From Watersipora subatra (lineage: Eukaryota; Bryozoa; Gymnolaemata; Cheilostomatida; Watersiporidae): DNA of 64,000 bases. Both the position numbers and the translations under genes were made by a program. Under the pieces are notes generated by a model, which searched no databases, had not been told where the DNA came from, and saw nothing but the letters and a program-made list of their open reading frames with translations. Location of the stretch: assembly GCF_963576615.1 (NCBI RefSeq), contig NC_088715.1, forward strand, positions 54,187,690 to 54,251,689, in the 5' to 3' direction. Positions 1 to 12,230 of the stretch are shown piece after piece (positions within the stretch are counted from its first letter, which is position 1; the number at the start of each line of letters is the position of its first letter).

Positions 1-897
1 GTTTGTTGTTCGCCTATTTATTAAACTACCAACAAAAGCTCTAATAGAACCAGTTATACAACTATGTACATATGTTACACCATAATGTTATAGCAACATA
101 GCAAGCCAATGTTATACGCATGTTTACACTCCAACATCCCAAAGTAATGTTTTTGTAACATTGCTGGGACATTTATTTGAAAGTAAAAACAATATAACAC
201 CATAATGTTTTAACTACATTGCAAGGCAACGTTATATAAATGTTTACGCTGGAACATTCAAAGGTAATATTTTGGGAATATTCCTGGGACATTCATTTGA
301 ATGTAAATATGATGTCACACCATAATATTCCAACTACATAGCAAGCCAATGTTATATGAATGTTAACACTCGAACATTCCAGAGTAACGTTCCTGTGACA
401 TTTCTGGGACATTCATTTGAAGTTAATGATGATGTCACACCATAATATTCTAGCTACATTGCTAGCCAATGTTATATGAATGTTTTCACTCAAACATTCC
501 AGAGTAACGTTCCTGGGACGTTCCTAAGACATTCATTTGAAGTTAAATATGCCGTCACACCATAATATTCTAGTTACAATGCCAGCCAACGTTATGTGAA
601 TGTTTTCAATTGAACATTCCAAAGTAACGTTCCTGGGACATTCCTAAGACATTCATTTGAAGTTAAATATGATGTAACACCATAATATTCTAACTACATT
701 ACAAGCCAATGTTATATGAACATTAACTCTCGAACATTCAAAAGTAACATTCTTGAAACATTGTTGGGACAATTATTTGAATGTAAATATGATGTCACCC
801 CATAATATTCCAGTTACATTTCAAGCCAATGTTATATGAATGTTTTCACTCGAACATTCCAGAGTAACGTTGCTGGGACATTCCTGGGACATTCATT
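1..897. repeat. 120-bp satellite array, block 1
   Basis: Tandem units of exactly 120 bp: the word CATAAT recurs at 81, 201, 321, 441, 561, 681 and 801. Each unit carries several AACATT/AACGTT hexamers set in a GGGACATTC context. Units differ by scattered substitutions, so the array is not fresh. The array is cut by the window start. No coding potential is seen. Confidence 0.93.
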
Positions 898-1135
898 AAT
901 AATGTTCGCTAACGACGTTATGATAACGTTTCCAAAGTATATTCCTGTAACATTCTGCTGAACGTTATGATAATATTATTGCACAACATTCTATGCAACG
1001 TTCTTGCGACATTGTTGGAACATAATTCCACAATGATCATCAAATAACGTTTGTAGAACGTTATCACAATGTTTTTTTGGAACGTTATTTCAGCGTAACG
1101 TTACGGAACATCCCAGGAATGTCGTTGTTAGTTGG
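898..1135. repeat. AACGTT-rich terminal module closing satellite block 1
   Basis: This stretch begins near AATGTTCGCTAACGACGTTA and ends near GGAATGTCGTTGTTAGTTGG. It is almost identical to 2497-2736, which closes the second block. It holds many palindromic AACGTT or AACATT hexamers at irregular intervals of roughly 15-30 bp. Two arrays ending in the same module suggest the end of a mobile element with an internal tandem array. The class is not known to me. Confidence 0.85.
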
Positions 1136-1260
1136 ATATCCTGGTGAATGACAGGAGTTGCCCATTGTATTAGCAATTGCGAATGCAGTATAGAGTAGAT
1201 ATGCTGCTTTTACAATTATATTATATTCATGAATAAACTAACTTCTATTCATGAATAAAA
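1136..1260. other. Unique spacer between satellite blocks
   Basis: Non-satellite AT-rich sequence that includes a short direct repeat of ATTCATGAATAAA about 24 bp apart (near 1227 and 1250). Nothing else recognised. Confidence 0.5.
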
Positions 1261-2496
1261 TATCAAATATATCCTGGGACATTCCTATGAAATTCATTTA
1301 AAGTTAAATATGATGTTACACCATAATATTCTAGTTACATTGCAAGCTAATGTTATATGAATGTTAACCCTCGAACATTCCAAATTAACATTTTTGTAAC
1401 ACTGCTAGGACATTCATTTGAAAGTAAAATTGAGGTAACGCCATAATATTCCAACTACATTGCTAACCAATGTTATAATAATGTTTGCACTCAAACATTC
1501 AAAAGTAACATTCCTGAAACATTGCTAGAAAATTCATTTGAAGTTAAATATGATGTCACACCATAATATTCTAGCTACATTGCTAGCCAATGTTATATGA
1601 ATGTTTTCACTCGAACATTCAAAAGTAACATTTCTGTAACATTGCTAGGACAATCATTTGAAAGTAAAATTGATGTAACACCATAATGTTCTAACTACAT
1701 TACAAGCCAATGTTATATGAACATTAACTCTCGAACATTCAAAAGTAACATTCCTGAAACATTGTTGGGACAATTATTTGAATGTAAATATGATGTCACC
1801 CCATAATATTCCAGCTACATTTCAAGCCAATGTTATATGAATGTTTTCACTCGAACATTCCAGAGTAACGTTGCTGGGACATTCCTGGAACATTCATTTG
1901 AAGGTAAATATGACGTCACACCATAATATTCTAGCTACATTGCCAGCCAACGTCATGTGAATGTTTTCACTTGAACATTCCAGAGTAACGTTCCTGGGAC
2001 ATTTCTAAGACATTCGTTTGAAGTTAATTATGATGTCACACCATAATATTCTAGTTACATTGCAAGCCAATGTTATGTGAATGTTAACACTCAAACATTC
2101 AAAAGTAACATTCCTGAAAAATTGCTAGAAAATTCATTTGAAGTTAAATATGATGTCGCGCCATAATATTCTAGTTACATTGCAAGCCAATGTTATATGA
2201 ATGTTAACCCTCGAACATTCAAAAGTAACATTTCTGTAACATTGCTAGGACATTCATTTGAAAGTAAAATTGATGTAACACCATAATGTTCTAACTACAT
2301 TACAAGCCAATGTTATATGAACATCAACTCTCGAACATTCAAAAGTAACATTCCTGAAACATTGTTGGACAATTATTTGAATGTAAATATGATGTCACCC
2401 CATAATATTCCAGTTACATTTCAAGCTAATGTTATATGAATGTTTTCACTCGAACATTCCAGAGTAACGTTGCTGGGACATTCCTGGGACATTCAT
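1261..2496. repeat. 120-bp satellite array, block 2
   Basis: Ten units in register at 1321, 1441, 1561 and so on to about 2400, again with a period of exactly 120 bp and the same consensus as block 1. A one-base deletion near 2370 shifts the last unit. Confidence 0.93.
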
Positions 2497-2740
2497 TAAT
2501 AATGTTCGCTAACGACGTTATGATAACGTTTCCAAAGTATATTCCTGTAACATTCTGCTGAACGTTATGATAATATTATTGCACAACATTCTATGCAACG
2601 TTCCTGCGACATTGTTGGAACATAATTCTACAATGATCATCAAATAACGTTTGTAGAACGTTATGACAATGTTTTTTTTGGAACGTTATTTCAGCGTAAC
2701 GTTACGGAACATCCCAGGAATGTCGTTGTTAGTTGGGATA
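2497..2740. repeat. AACGTT-rich terminal module closing satellite block 2
   Basis: Second copy of the module at 898-1135, nearly identical to it. The shared right border ends at GTCGTTGTTAGTTGG, after which the flanks differ. Confidence 0.85.
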
Positions 2741-4124
2741 CTGTCCCACTATCACATTTTCTTTTAGATCAATTCACTGCGATGCAGTGTGAGTAGAAGT
2801 AGATGGCAGATCAAAATACCCAAAGATTCTAGACAGGCTTTGGATATACCAAAGACCAATGTTTGAAGAATGTGTAGTATTTTCACATGAAGAGCTATCA
2901 GAAACAGGCAAGGGGAAATCATTTCAACTGTTTATTCAACACTTTATTACTATGAGCAAGGGTTTCAAACAATTAGCATAAGGTTACATTGTATGATGTA
3001 ACAGGTTGCCTCGGCTGGTTAAAGTTACAGTAATAATCTTGTTTATATCAAAGTTAAAACTGCTGATCATTTCATGTGCCATAAAAAAGTTTAGGTCGGT
3101 TGGATTGTTTGCAAATTAGCCAACTTTGCCATAATCCAATTTACAACTTAGTACTACAAAAAAATATTTGCCAAAATGACTGCATAACTTAAATTTCTTT
3201 TTATTCAGATTGTTTTCATTTTCAGAAAATGGAAGCTGTAACTAAAATATGAACTTCAAACTTACAAGTAAAAGAATTATTTTTTTTAAAAGGTTACATA
3301 TTTCTTACCTATAGCCTAATCGAAGCTATAATTATTGTTCACAGCATCTTTTTGGAATCCTCTAAAAAGTTATTCTCTGATTATAACAATTAGCGACATT
3401 CGATAAGCCATTATACTTAATGATTTCAGTAATAATTGCAGTGAACTGCAATTTTTAGCATAGATTTTTACTGGTTAATTTTGTTAAAATATAATAAATT
3501 CAATAGTCTACATTCTTGACCAACAAAATAACCGTCAAGATCAAAATAGAAAATAAATACAATAAAAATCTTGTTTGTTAGCTGATTAAAGTGTTTCTTA
3601 ATCAAACACACAAACATAAGATAAAAAACACAAATACGATTCTAACTGCGACAATTTTTCAACAGATTTTAATAAACTTTTTATGCATGTATGTGTGGGA
3701 AAGTTATAAAAAAGAACCAAGTAATTAAATACCTATTAGCTCCTCAAAAAACCAACGCGCCAACATCTATTGTATTTGTAATGATATAAATCTTCATTAT
3801 CATTCGCTCTGAATATTTACTGAGCCAGCAATGAAAGTGTGAAAGCTGCCGTGTGATCTCAGATAAAGAATGTTGTTTCCAGCGCATGGCCGGCCTTATC
3901 AACTTGCCAGCGAACCCATACCATTTTATTCCGAGCTGGGTGCTACAACTAGTAATTTTATATTTCATGTTTCTATCATCTGCTGAGTAAAACACTTCCA
4001 TGTTTGTAACATGTTTGCTTAACTGATTCTTGAATTGCTCAAGGTCAATTGAAGTTTATCAATCATTTTTACTTGCTTATCATGCCATTTTTGGTCTGAC
4101 TGGTTTATTTTTCTTAGTGATATA
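2741..4124. other. No recognisable gene
   Basis: AT-rich sequence with only short chance ORFs, including an 85-codon minus-strand frame at 3744-4001 that resembles nothing I know. No repeat or RNA gene recognised. Confidence 0.5.
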
Positions 4125-4800
4125 CGGCGAACATAACTCTTAGAATGAGAGCAGGATGTGGCAATTTCTGTTTTTTATTAAGTGATGACACGTCAGGTTT
4201 ATTAATAATGTAATAATTTTCTGAAAGACAAGTTGCATTTTTATGTGAGTTGCTATAGGATTTAGCCTGTTTTAAAAAAGTACAGTTTAGTTTGAAGTCA
4301 ATGTTGTTGTATATGCAGGCAATTGTTGGGTGCCTAACTATGTTTCAGGAACTAGGGCTAAGGACACCAGATAGGCTTTAGGAGGCAAAGATTTTCAAAC
4401 AGGCCTATCAATGGAATTATCTAGTTTTCTAAATTATCGAGACCCAAAGTATATAAACATACAAGGGTATATTGTAGAGTTTTCCTCTTCCTTCTTTTAG
4501 CTAGTAAAATGTGGTGATTGATTATAAAACAAATGTCTCTGTCTTTCAATGTCTACATATGTGATTGGTGGATTCCTTTGTGTTTTCATCGCCTTGCTAC
4601 TAATATTTCAGAAGCGATAACTCTTAGAATGAGGACAGGATGAGGCAATTTCTGTTGTTTTTCCAAGTGTTGATTAATAATATTTCTAAGAGTTTTTGAT
4701 AATATAATATTTTTCTGAAAGACACAATGTTGACCTTCTGCTAAAGTTGCCGTAGGATTTAGCATAGTTTAGAATAGTCCAGTTTGAAGTCAATGTCTCT
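4125..4800. repeat. Diverged direct duplication, about 180 bp, two copies 488 bp apart
   Basis: 4133-4310 and 4618-4800 share the words AACTCTTAGAATGAG, GGCAATTTCTGTT, TTTTCTGAAAGACA, TAGGATTTAGC and TTTGAAGTCAATG in the same order. This looks like an old local or dispersed repeat. It has no coding signal. Confidence 0.7.
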
Positions 4801-5649
4801 GTTTTTCAATTCCCGTATATGTTCACTTAGTTCTGCAGTATTTATTTTTGAGCTATTATTTATACTGATCTTATGGTTACGGTATCTTGTTTTCAAGTGC
4901 TATTGTTTTCAGAAGTGCTGTTGTCTAGGCTTTTCACTTGTATTTTGTGTACTATGCTTTTTTGAAGACAGTTTTGATCAAGTGTACAGTCTGATTTGGT
5001 TCTACAGGTTTAATGTTAGTTGTTGTTGGCTTTGAAAGTAATATCTTGACACAGTGTTTTATATTGTTTGCAATATTATGCATAATGAAATGGTTCAATT
5101 TAAGGTTATTTTTGTTTGGTAGTTTTTTGTATGAGGTTTATTTTGAAACCATATGTTGATCAAAAATCAGATATATTTTTCCTATGTCAGTTTTTACATT
5201 TGAGATAAACGATGGGTCATACTAAGTTATGATCTCTTGTCTAGTTAGTATTTTTTTTGCCAGCTGGAATTGCATTTTGAAAAACAAACATGTAGTTGCA
5301 TCTCACTGGTGTTTTCTGGTCATTTTTCACAACATAAATAAAAACTGAGCAGGCTTTCTTCTGTCAAACCGGCTTTTGACAAGGCAAAACAACCATGCCA
5401 GACAGCACTTGCAAACAGCGGATATGACCACATACTTACATGCAACTTCCTCTTTGTTGCATAAATTAGTACAAAGTTGTTTTTCATCCAAAAATACTAA
5501 CTTTCAATATACTATCTCTTAATGAGTTATTTTTGACAAAAAAAGACAAGTTATGGTAAAATCATTTGTAGGTTTTCATTTGAAAACTATTATATTATCA
5601 TTGCTGGTAACTGAATATCCTGACTGCTGATAAATTATATCACTACCTA

Positions 5650-5650
<1 letters not shown>
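4801..5650. other. No recognisable gene
   Basis: T-rich sequence. The 83-codon plus-strand frame at 4784-5035 is low-complexity Phe/Leu/Cys translation of T-rich DNA and is not supported as a gene. Confidence 0.5.

Positions 5651-5651
<1 letters not shown>

Positions 5652-5742
<91 letters not shown>
5652..5742. repeat. (TA)n microsatellite
   Basis: Almost pure TA dinucleotide repeat of about 80-90 bp, ending in ATACATATACATAT. Prone to slippage and cruciform extrusion. Confidence 0.97.
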
Positions 5743-6965
5743 CACTACTGATTACTGATGATCTTGACTGCTAATTAATTATTTCTTGCATATTTGATAT
5801 CAAGGTTTTTATGCTTTTGCTGGTACCGTATAGATGTCCATTTACCACATACATTTATATTTTTGATGCTATCACTATTTAGAAGTTCAAAACACTTCAG
5901 TAAAAATAATCGTCTGCATTTAGTATAGAGCACACTCACATCAAATCTACGTTGAAAATTTTCAATATGAAAGAGGTGAGTATCATTATAAAGTTAGTAG
6001 CACCTGAGAATTGTATAACAATTCACACCGGTATTTTGAGCATAATTAGTTTTTAAACTATTTGTGCTAGGTTAGGAAGTAGGACATGTAAGGTATGCAG
6101 GAATAATCTAACCAACAAAAGATAGGAAAAAATTAAATAGCATTATGTGTAAATCTATTCCCATATCACTCCGAGACCTTTTAACATTATTAGTTTTCAA
6201 GTTTATTTATTAAAATCTGACTCATTTATCTTGCAATAATAACATGTATGAACAGATAGGCGCCAAATATAATTTCACCAGAGTTTGTACAAAGAATTCT
6301 TTAAGTCTCATAACAACTATTACAATTTCATGATCGTATACACACATATAGATATATACATATAGATATATACATATATATATATCTGGTCATAAATACA
6401 CAGAATATTTTGACAAAGTCTTGTGTAGCATATGTACATCATGCTTTGTGATTGTTATGAGCTAAAATTCCAACAAAATTTCCAACCGCATCAGCTTTGT
6501 AACTTCAAAAGTGTATGTAACTTTATGTGTGTATTTTCATCTAAAGCAAAATCATTAAACATGCATGGTAGAATAGTCTCTGTATCTGTTGACAACTTTG
6601 TGAGAGATTGGTGGGCATGCACTATCTTCTGTATCCCCATTAAACCATCAAGGCAGATCCGGGTGGCAGTTGTCAGATTGTGTGGAATGAATAACTGCCT
6701 ACCTTCATCAAGTCAGTGCCAAAGGAAAAATTGACATGGAAAACCCTCACATGAACATGATGGCATTGCATATTTGGCATCAACCATATATTGTTTATGT
6801 GGGTTAAAGCAGAATAGTTTCCTTGTTGTCTCTAGCCTTTTGATCACTTGTTTCACAAAGTTATGTGATGTGTTGTGGAGAGCTGCTGGTATGTCTTTTG
6901 TGTAACGTCCAGGAATTGAGCTGAAGTTTAAATTTCTATCTGCATACCTGAAAATAGCAGGAAAC
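5743..6965. other. No recognisable gene
   Basis: AT-rich sequence with a small imperfect TATA/GATA tract near 6340-6390. The 100-codon plus-strand frame at 6432-6734 has no recognisable domain and probably arises by chance. Confidence 0.45.
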
Positions 6966-7160
6966 TTTCAAGCGCGCAAATGCACTCAAACTCAGGCACA
7001 CTCACGCAAACGCGCACACGTATTTTCACGCACGTACCCGCACACGAAAGCAAGCGGACGCACACGCATACACACACGCGCACACGCGCGCATCCGCGCG
7101 ATGCGCACCTGCACATTTGCGCACCTGAGCACTCGCGCACCCATGTACTTGCGCTCTCAC
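6966..7160. repeat. GC-rich alternating purine/pyrimidine tract (degenerate CA/CG repeat)
   Basis: A roughly 190-bp island of CACACGCGCA-type sequence in an otherwise AT-rich region. The alternating purine-pyrimidine pattern with CG and CA steps is the classic Z-DNA-prone composition. Overlapping reading frames on both strands here are a by-product of the repeat. Confidence 0.9.
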
Positions 7161-8340
7161 GCTTGGTGACTCCTTAGTCCTCAAGTATCCAAATGAAGAG
7201 AGTATAAAACTATCTAAAAGGCTGCAGGAGCAGAAAAGGCACCCTATGTGTTACGTCTTGTATGAATTTGCCAAATGAGTATGACTGATGCTTGGAATGA
7301 GTGTGTACACATTTATTCCACTGAGTCTAAAACTGCAAAGAAAGTGTTCATTAAGAGTGCAGCTATATAGTATGTACATAAAACAAAACAAAGTGAAAGT
7401 ATGAACAAACCAAATGAACTTCTTTATCTCTTAGTATCTGTCCATACATACGAGCAAATATATGGTTACTAACATTGTAGTATGAGGGAGGAAGAGTGTT
7501 TCTGTGCTGAAGTTCCCCTTTGTCCTGTTCACAACTGTGGCAAGGTGTGCTTTTATATGGCAGGCAAAAATGAATCCTTAGCTTGTGTTGTAAACTATAA
7601 GTTGCCTAACGGACAGCAAGATACTTATGCGCAGCAAGCTTATGAGCGGATTACGGAAGTCCTGCACATAGCAAAAGAATAATTCCTGATGACCTCAATT
7701 ACACTATAGCATGCAAAGGAAAAGGAAGTCATGCACTTACAGATCATTGGTGTTTTGGACATACTTAAAATGACTTATAAAACCAGAGTGGTGATCACTA
7801 CCAACCTGCATGTACAACATAGTAAGAGCTACAGTTCCTAGGACCCAAGGTAAGAAAGAGTATGCAGATATGGTGCATACAGAGTTTGAGTTTACTGCAA
7901 TAAAGTATTTTTCCTATTATATGAGCTGAAAATATGTGAGTGGTAACGACTTGAATGAATGTTTCTAGCAAATACTTTTTTCTGAAACGGAACTGTTTGG
8001 GTGTGTAAAATTTGTATAATGAAATTATGATGTTAAAGATAATGCAAAGCATAGTCTTAAAAATTATTATGCAAAATATCAGTCACATAATCATGAATGA
8101 AAAGTGACTTGCGGAAAGTATTAAATAGATCTGAGTCTCGTTGTCATCTGAGCCAAAAAATTGTCTGATTGATAGGTTTATAAAATTTAATCAGAGCTCG
8201 TATTAGCAGGTACTTTTGCATAGCTTGACTCAATTCCATCAGACCAAATATTAAAAGCTATTAAAAATTTTTTATGCTCAACACTACTAAGTGAAGACAA
8301 ATGAGATCACACCACAAATTCTCAAGTAAGAGCAAAAAAG
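7161..8340. other. No recognised gene; one unassigned short ORF
   Basis: A 66-codon plus-strand ORF at 7482-7682 has a less biased composition than its surroundings, with five Cys in its first 25 residues and a VCFYMAGKNESLACVVNY stretch. It may be a remnant exon or transposon piece, but I recognise no family. The rest appears non-coding. Confidence 0.35.
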
Positions 8341-8404
8341 GCTTTATTAACCCTTTGCTAGGCAAGTTTATTGTCAGAGTTGAATACAAGGTAGATAAAT
8401 TGAT

Positions 8405-9107
8405 TTAACCCTTTGGCAGGGGAAACGACCAAAATTTCGTTTATCGGTTGCGTGGGGAAACGACATTTATGTCTATTTCGGTAGGCGTTTATAAAGCTGT
8501 CGCATAGTAACGTTAAACAAAGGATATGCACACTAGTAAGTTTTAATTATTTTCAACAAGATATCAGTCGATGAATTACAATATGAAACGATTATCTGAG
8601 AGGCGTTGCTTTGTGCTAAAAGCTAAACAAATCGCTCCTCCTTAGAAAAGAATAAAAGTTGGAAAAACCCGTCAACATCGGCTCGACTATCAAAACGGTA
8701 AAATTAAAGATTATTTGATCCTGGGATCGTTAGTGATTTTTTGTCTAATCAGAATAAAAAAAATTCAAGTGATAGAAGTGATGTAAACTTTTTGGACTTT
8801 TAATATACTTGGAATATTCAGAGAAAACGATCGTTATGATGGCTCACACGGCTACGTTATAGCGTTTGACTCTACAAAAATAAAAATGGTTCCAAGCATT
8901 TCATACAGGGACAATTGCACATGGTTGTATTTTTTTGTGTAGTAGATATGTGAATGAATGTTTATGTACAAAAAATTTTGTTCATTGAAACAAACTTAAG
9001 ATTTGAGCTAAGCCTGTTCAAAAAATATCGATTTTCTTGAATTTTCAAAAATAAATTAAACGAGTTGCGGTTGTTTTTGGGGGGCTTATACCTGGTCAAA
9101 GGGTAAA
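8405..9107. mobile_element. piggyBac-like non-autonomous element (MITE)
   Basis: The left end is TTAA followed by CCCTTTGGCAGG; the right end is CCTGGTCAAAGGG followed by TAAA. The ends are imperfect inverted repeats. A TTAA target and CCCTTT-type termini are typical of the piggyBac superfamily. The interior of about 700 bp has no ORF; near the left end it repeats GGGGAAACGAC. The right TTAA has decayed to TAAA. A second TTAACCCTTTGCTAGG at 8347 may be the end of a neighbouring relative. Confidence 0.65.
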
Positions 9108-11030
9108 AATGAATTGACGTCATGTTTTGCATTTACTATTTTGGTAAACTCTAAAGACAATTTGTTTTGTATTTTAATCAACTAATAAAATGTGACCAAT
9201 AAAAGTTTTTTTTTTTGTAAATTGATACCAATAATGACTAGACAACGATGAATGTTGGTCTCACCTTATATTCGAACATATTCTTTTTGAAGATGTAGTT
9301 TGCAAACTTTTATCTAGTATAACTAGTATTTTGTCTGGGTAGCACCTAAGAACTTTGCTGATACAAAAACCTTGAAAAACTAAGTTTACTTGGCATTGGC
9401 AGAATCGTAACCGGTACTCATACTTTTACACAGCATTTAGTGGAAACTATTGGGACAATTTTTAATTACCTTATTTGAGAAATTTGAGACACCTATTATA
9501 ACAATATATATGTAGCTGGATGTAATCGTATTCAAACAATCATGAGCAAATACAAATTAAAGTACATGCCATTACAGCCGCATAGCACTCGACTTTGATA
9601 GCAATAGCCGATGTACTTCTGAATGAGAGACAGGCAGCCTGGCGTCTATATACATCATTTTGGGCAAGTCTGGGCACATATTTTCTTCCTAGCAATTTAA
9701 CTATGTAAAGTTTGTCAATTTCAATCTTGAAAATTTTAGCAGTCAAACCACTTCAACCATAAAAATCAACCGAAAATGATAAAATAATACCTTTCTGATA
9801 TACTCAACTAAGACTTTGTGCAAGTACATCATTAATAAAGATTTTAGATAGATGCTTTACGAGGAGCTCTATAACTTTACCATTTTTATATGAACTGTTG
9901 ATATGGCTTTTTAAATTTGTAGTTTTCGACAGAGAGTATCAGTGTCCTAAATTTTGCTGATAACAGAGGGGTAAAAAAGGAGCCGCTAAAATCAATTTGA
10001 CTAATTTTTGAAAATAGGCACAAAGCAAACAAGGAGTTCAGAAAGGAGTTCCTGATTTCAACATGTTTGATACTCAGTGTGAGTTTCCGTATTCAACCAA
10101 TAGGAAACAGTAAATAAGAACAGAAAAAAATCACATCAAGTTTTAAAGTATTCCAAATTGCACTTGAAAAATTAAATAAATGTAACCCCAGCCCAACTAA
10201 TTAGTGTACTAACAGCCTCATCTTATGCATTCCATTAATAAACCATGCTTGGTTGAGGTAAGCTTGTAGGTTTGTGCAGATCTTTCACTTTTTGCTATCT
10301 TGCAGCTCCTCCCTATTCTGGAGGTAGACTGTTACAACAAAATGAGAACAAAAGAGTTTAGTTTTAAGCACGAAATACTTTGTGTGCAAACCGTTCATGT
10401 ATGTATGCAGTCATTGGACAAAAGCCTTTGTCCAATATACATGTATATGTATAAGAAATTGTTCTACTCATTTCAAAGCACATATTGCTTGCATTGCTTA
10501 ATAAAACAATTTTTACGAAAGTTGGTATTGACATCATATTTGTTATACAATATCAGTCGATGAAAATTTAAAAAAAATTAATATACTACCGTTGCGACGT
10601 TGCAGTCAATTTTATGCTTTTAAATTAAAATTATATAATGAGCTGGCATTTTTAAATATAGTATTGTTGACTCTTCTATCTTACCCTTTGTCTTGTTTTT
10701 AGCAATTTCTCCAATGATTTTTTCAGGGCTTTTTGGACATTTTTATTGATGTTGCAAGCACCCTTTAAGAATTTCTGATGAAAATTGCACAAAAGTGTAG
10801 TAGAAACTGAAAAACATATGTTTCTATTACATGTTTTCACCTGTTAGCTCTAACACTCGACTTGAACGGCTTCTCAACATGATTCATAACCTTGAAACTT
10901 TGGTTATCGCATTTTTACCAGGTTGAGTCTTGGCCAGGTCTGTCACATAAGTCATTATTTAATCTATATATATTCTGTGTGTCATTCCACTTATAGTTAT
11001 TAAAATCTTGATACTGAAATTTTCCATTTT
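9108..11030. other. No recognisable gene
   Basis: AT-rich with short ORFs only, including an 87-codon frame at 10300-10563 without similarity to anything I know. No repeat structure noticed. Confidence 0.45.
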
Positions 11031-11121
11031 GATGGATTTGAACTCTCGACAAATACCATGAATGCATCATCAAGTTTTTTTATTTGGACGCTCTACTACT
11101 GATCGATCGAGCTACATGTAG
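11031..11121 (-). repeat. tRNA-like SINE head (minus strand)
   Basis: Read on the minus strand, a box A-like segment (GATCAGTAGTAGAGCG, near 11092-11107) is followed about 50 nt later by a box B-like GAGTTCAAATCC (near 11036-11047). This is the spacing of a tRNA-derived pol III promoter. The intervening arm sequence does not fold as a clean tRNA, so a SINE or tRNA pseudogene is more likely than a working tRNA. Confidence 0.5.
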
Positions 11122-11347
11122 AACAGCTTAGTGATCATAATTGTTTTCATATAGGCTACCGCATACAACAAGCACATGCTAATTATTTTAGCCTTGCGTA
11201 CATGAGTTACGATGCCTCTGTTCAGAAATATTTTGGGACCTATGTAACGCGATGTTTTTCGGTGTTTTTAGGGGTAATTTATTCCGCTCCACGATATCGA
11301 CAATAATTTATCCTAAACTTAAAATTTGATGATTTGTGCTGATTGTA

Positions 11348-11700
11348 TACAGTGGAACATCAGGGTTCAAACACTTTGGTTTTTGACCAACTTGGTTTTT
11401 AACCAAAGATTATGAGATTTGTTCGTCTTGAATCTCAAACATAAATTCGGTTCTCAACCAAACTGAAGCATGCACATTGAAAAGGGAACAGCCCCGGAAA
11501 CAGCGTGAAAACATTTGTTAACCAATGAAGAAGCAATTTACGCTTTATAAAATTTTTTACAAAAAGGGAGGAACCATCTGGGACGATGTCTCCTCTACCA
11601 AAGAAATTTGCTAGAGAGATAACCCCTCTAGTTGAGTTACCCTCAATTGTTTTGGAGGAGGATTCTCCTTCAAAGATGTGAAGCAAATGTACCAATACTG
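11348..11700. mobile_element. Fragment with Tigger/pogo-like terminus
   Basis: TACAGTGGAACATCAGGGTT at 11348 is followed by repeated TTGGTTTTTGACCAA and TTCGGTTCTCAACC words, the pattern seen at ends of pogo/Tigger-type MITEs. No matching right terminus was found, so the element is partial. An 86-codon minus-strand frame (11435-11695) overlaps it and is not recognisable. Confidence 0.4.
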
Positions 11701-12196
11701 TTAATATTTTCTTTTTTTCTATGACTTTTAATGCAACCGATCTGTTGCATTTATTTGCTGTTTCTTATCAATTTCTGCAATTTTGGTTATTGTATCTTAG
11801 CTTGTAATGTTTTTGATTTTTTTATGAGCAAATCATCACAAAATGTTTACTTTTGTTTTCTTTTTTCGTCATGTTAAATAGAACACATTTTATTAAAATT
11901 AAACGCGATCTATATCTACCCGTTTTTCTTTATAGTATGCAGCATACAGTACAGTTTATGGTGTAAAATGTAAAATACTTCATCAAAGTTTCTTTCTCAC
12001 CTTGGAATGAATTAAAGTTTACATACACTTATTCTAATGATAAAAATCTCAACTTTTACATTTGTTTTTATATTCTCTTTTAATTTATATCAAGTACACA
12101 AACACTTTTCTCCTGATATGTCGTTTGAAAGTTAGAACGGCAAATGTTGTTATATGCTAAATACAGATAAATTTTCTGTCCAAAGACTTTTATATT

Positions 12197-12230
12197 ACCC
12201 GGGCAATGCCTGGTTGCACAGCTAGTCTTT
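12197..12230 (-). repeat. Dispersed repeat end (CTAGCTGTGC...GCCCGGGT type)
   Basis: On the minus strand this reads ACTAGCTGTGCAACCAGGCA and then TTGCCCGGGTAAT, matching the left end of the fold-back element at 20569. Both are probably ends of one repeat family. Confidence 0.6.

Noticed and set aside
5652-5742. Replication origin or telomere-like repeat
   Set aside because: A plain TA dinucleotide microsatellite; nothing supports an origin or telomere.
6928-7177. Arg/Thr/His-rich and Cys/Val-rich ORFs on both strands
   Set aside because: Translation of the alternating purine/pyrimidine repeat.
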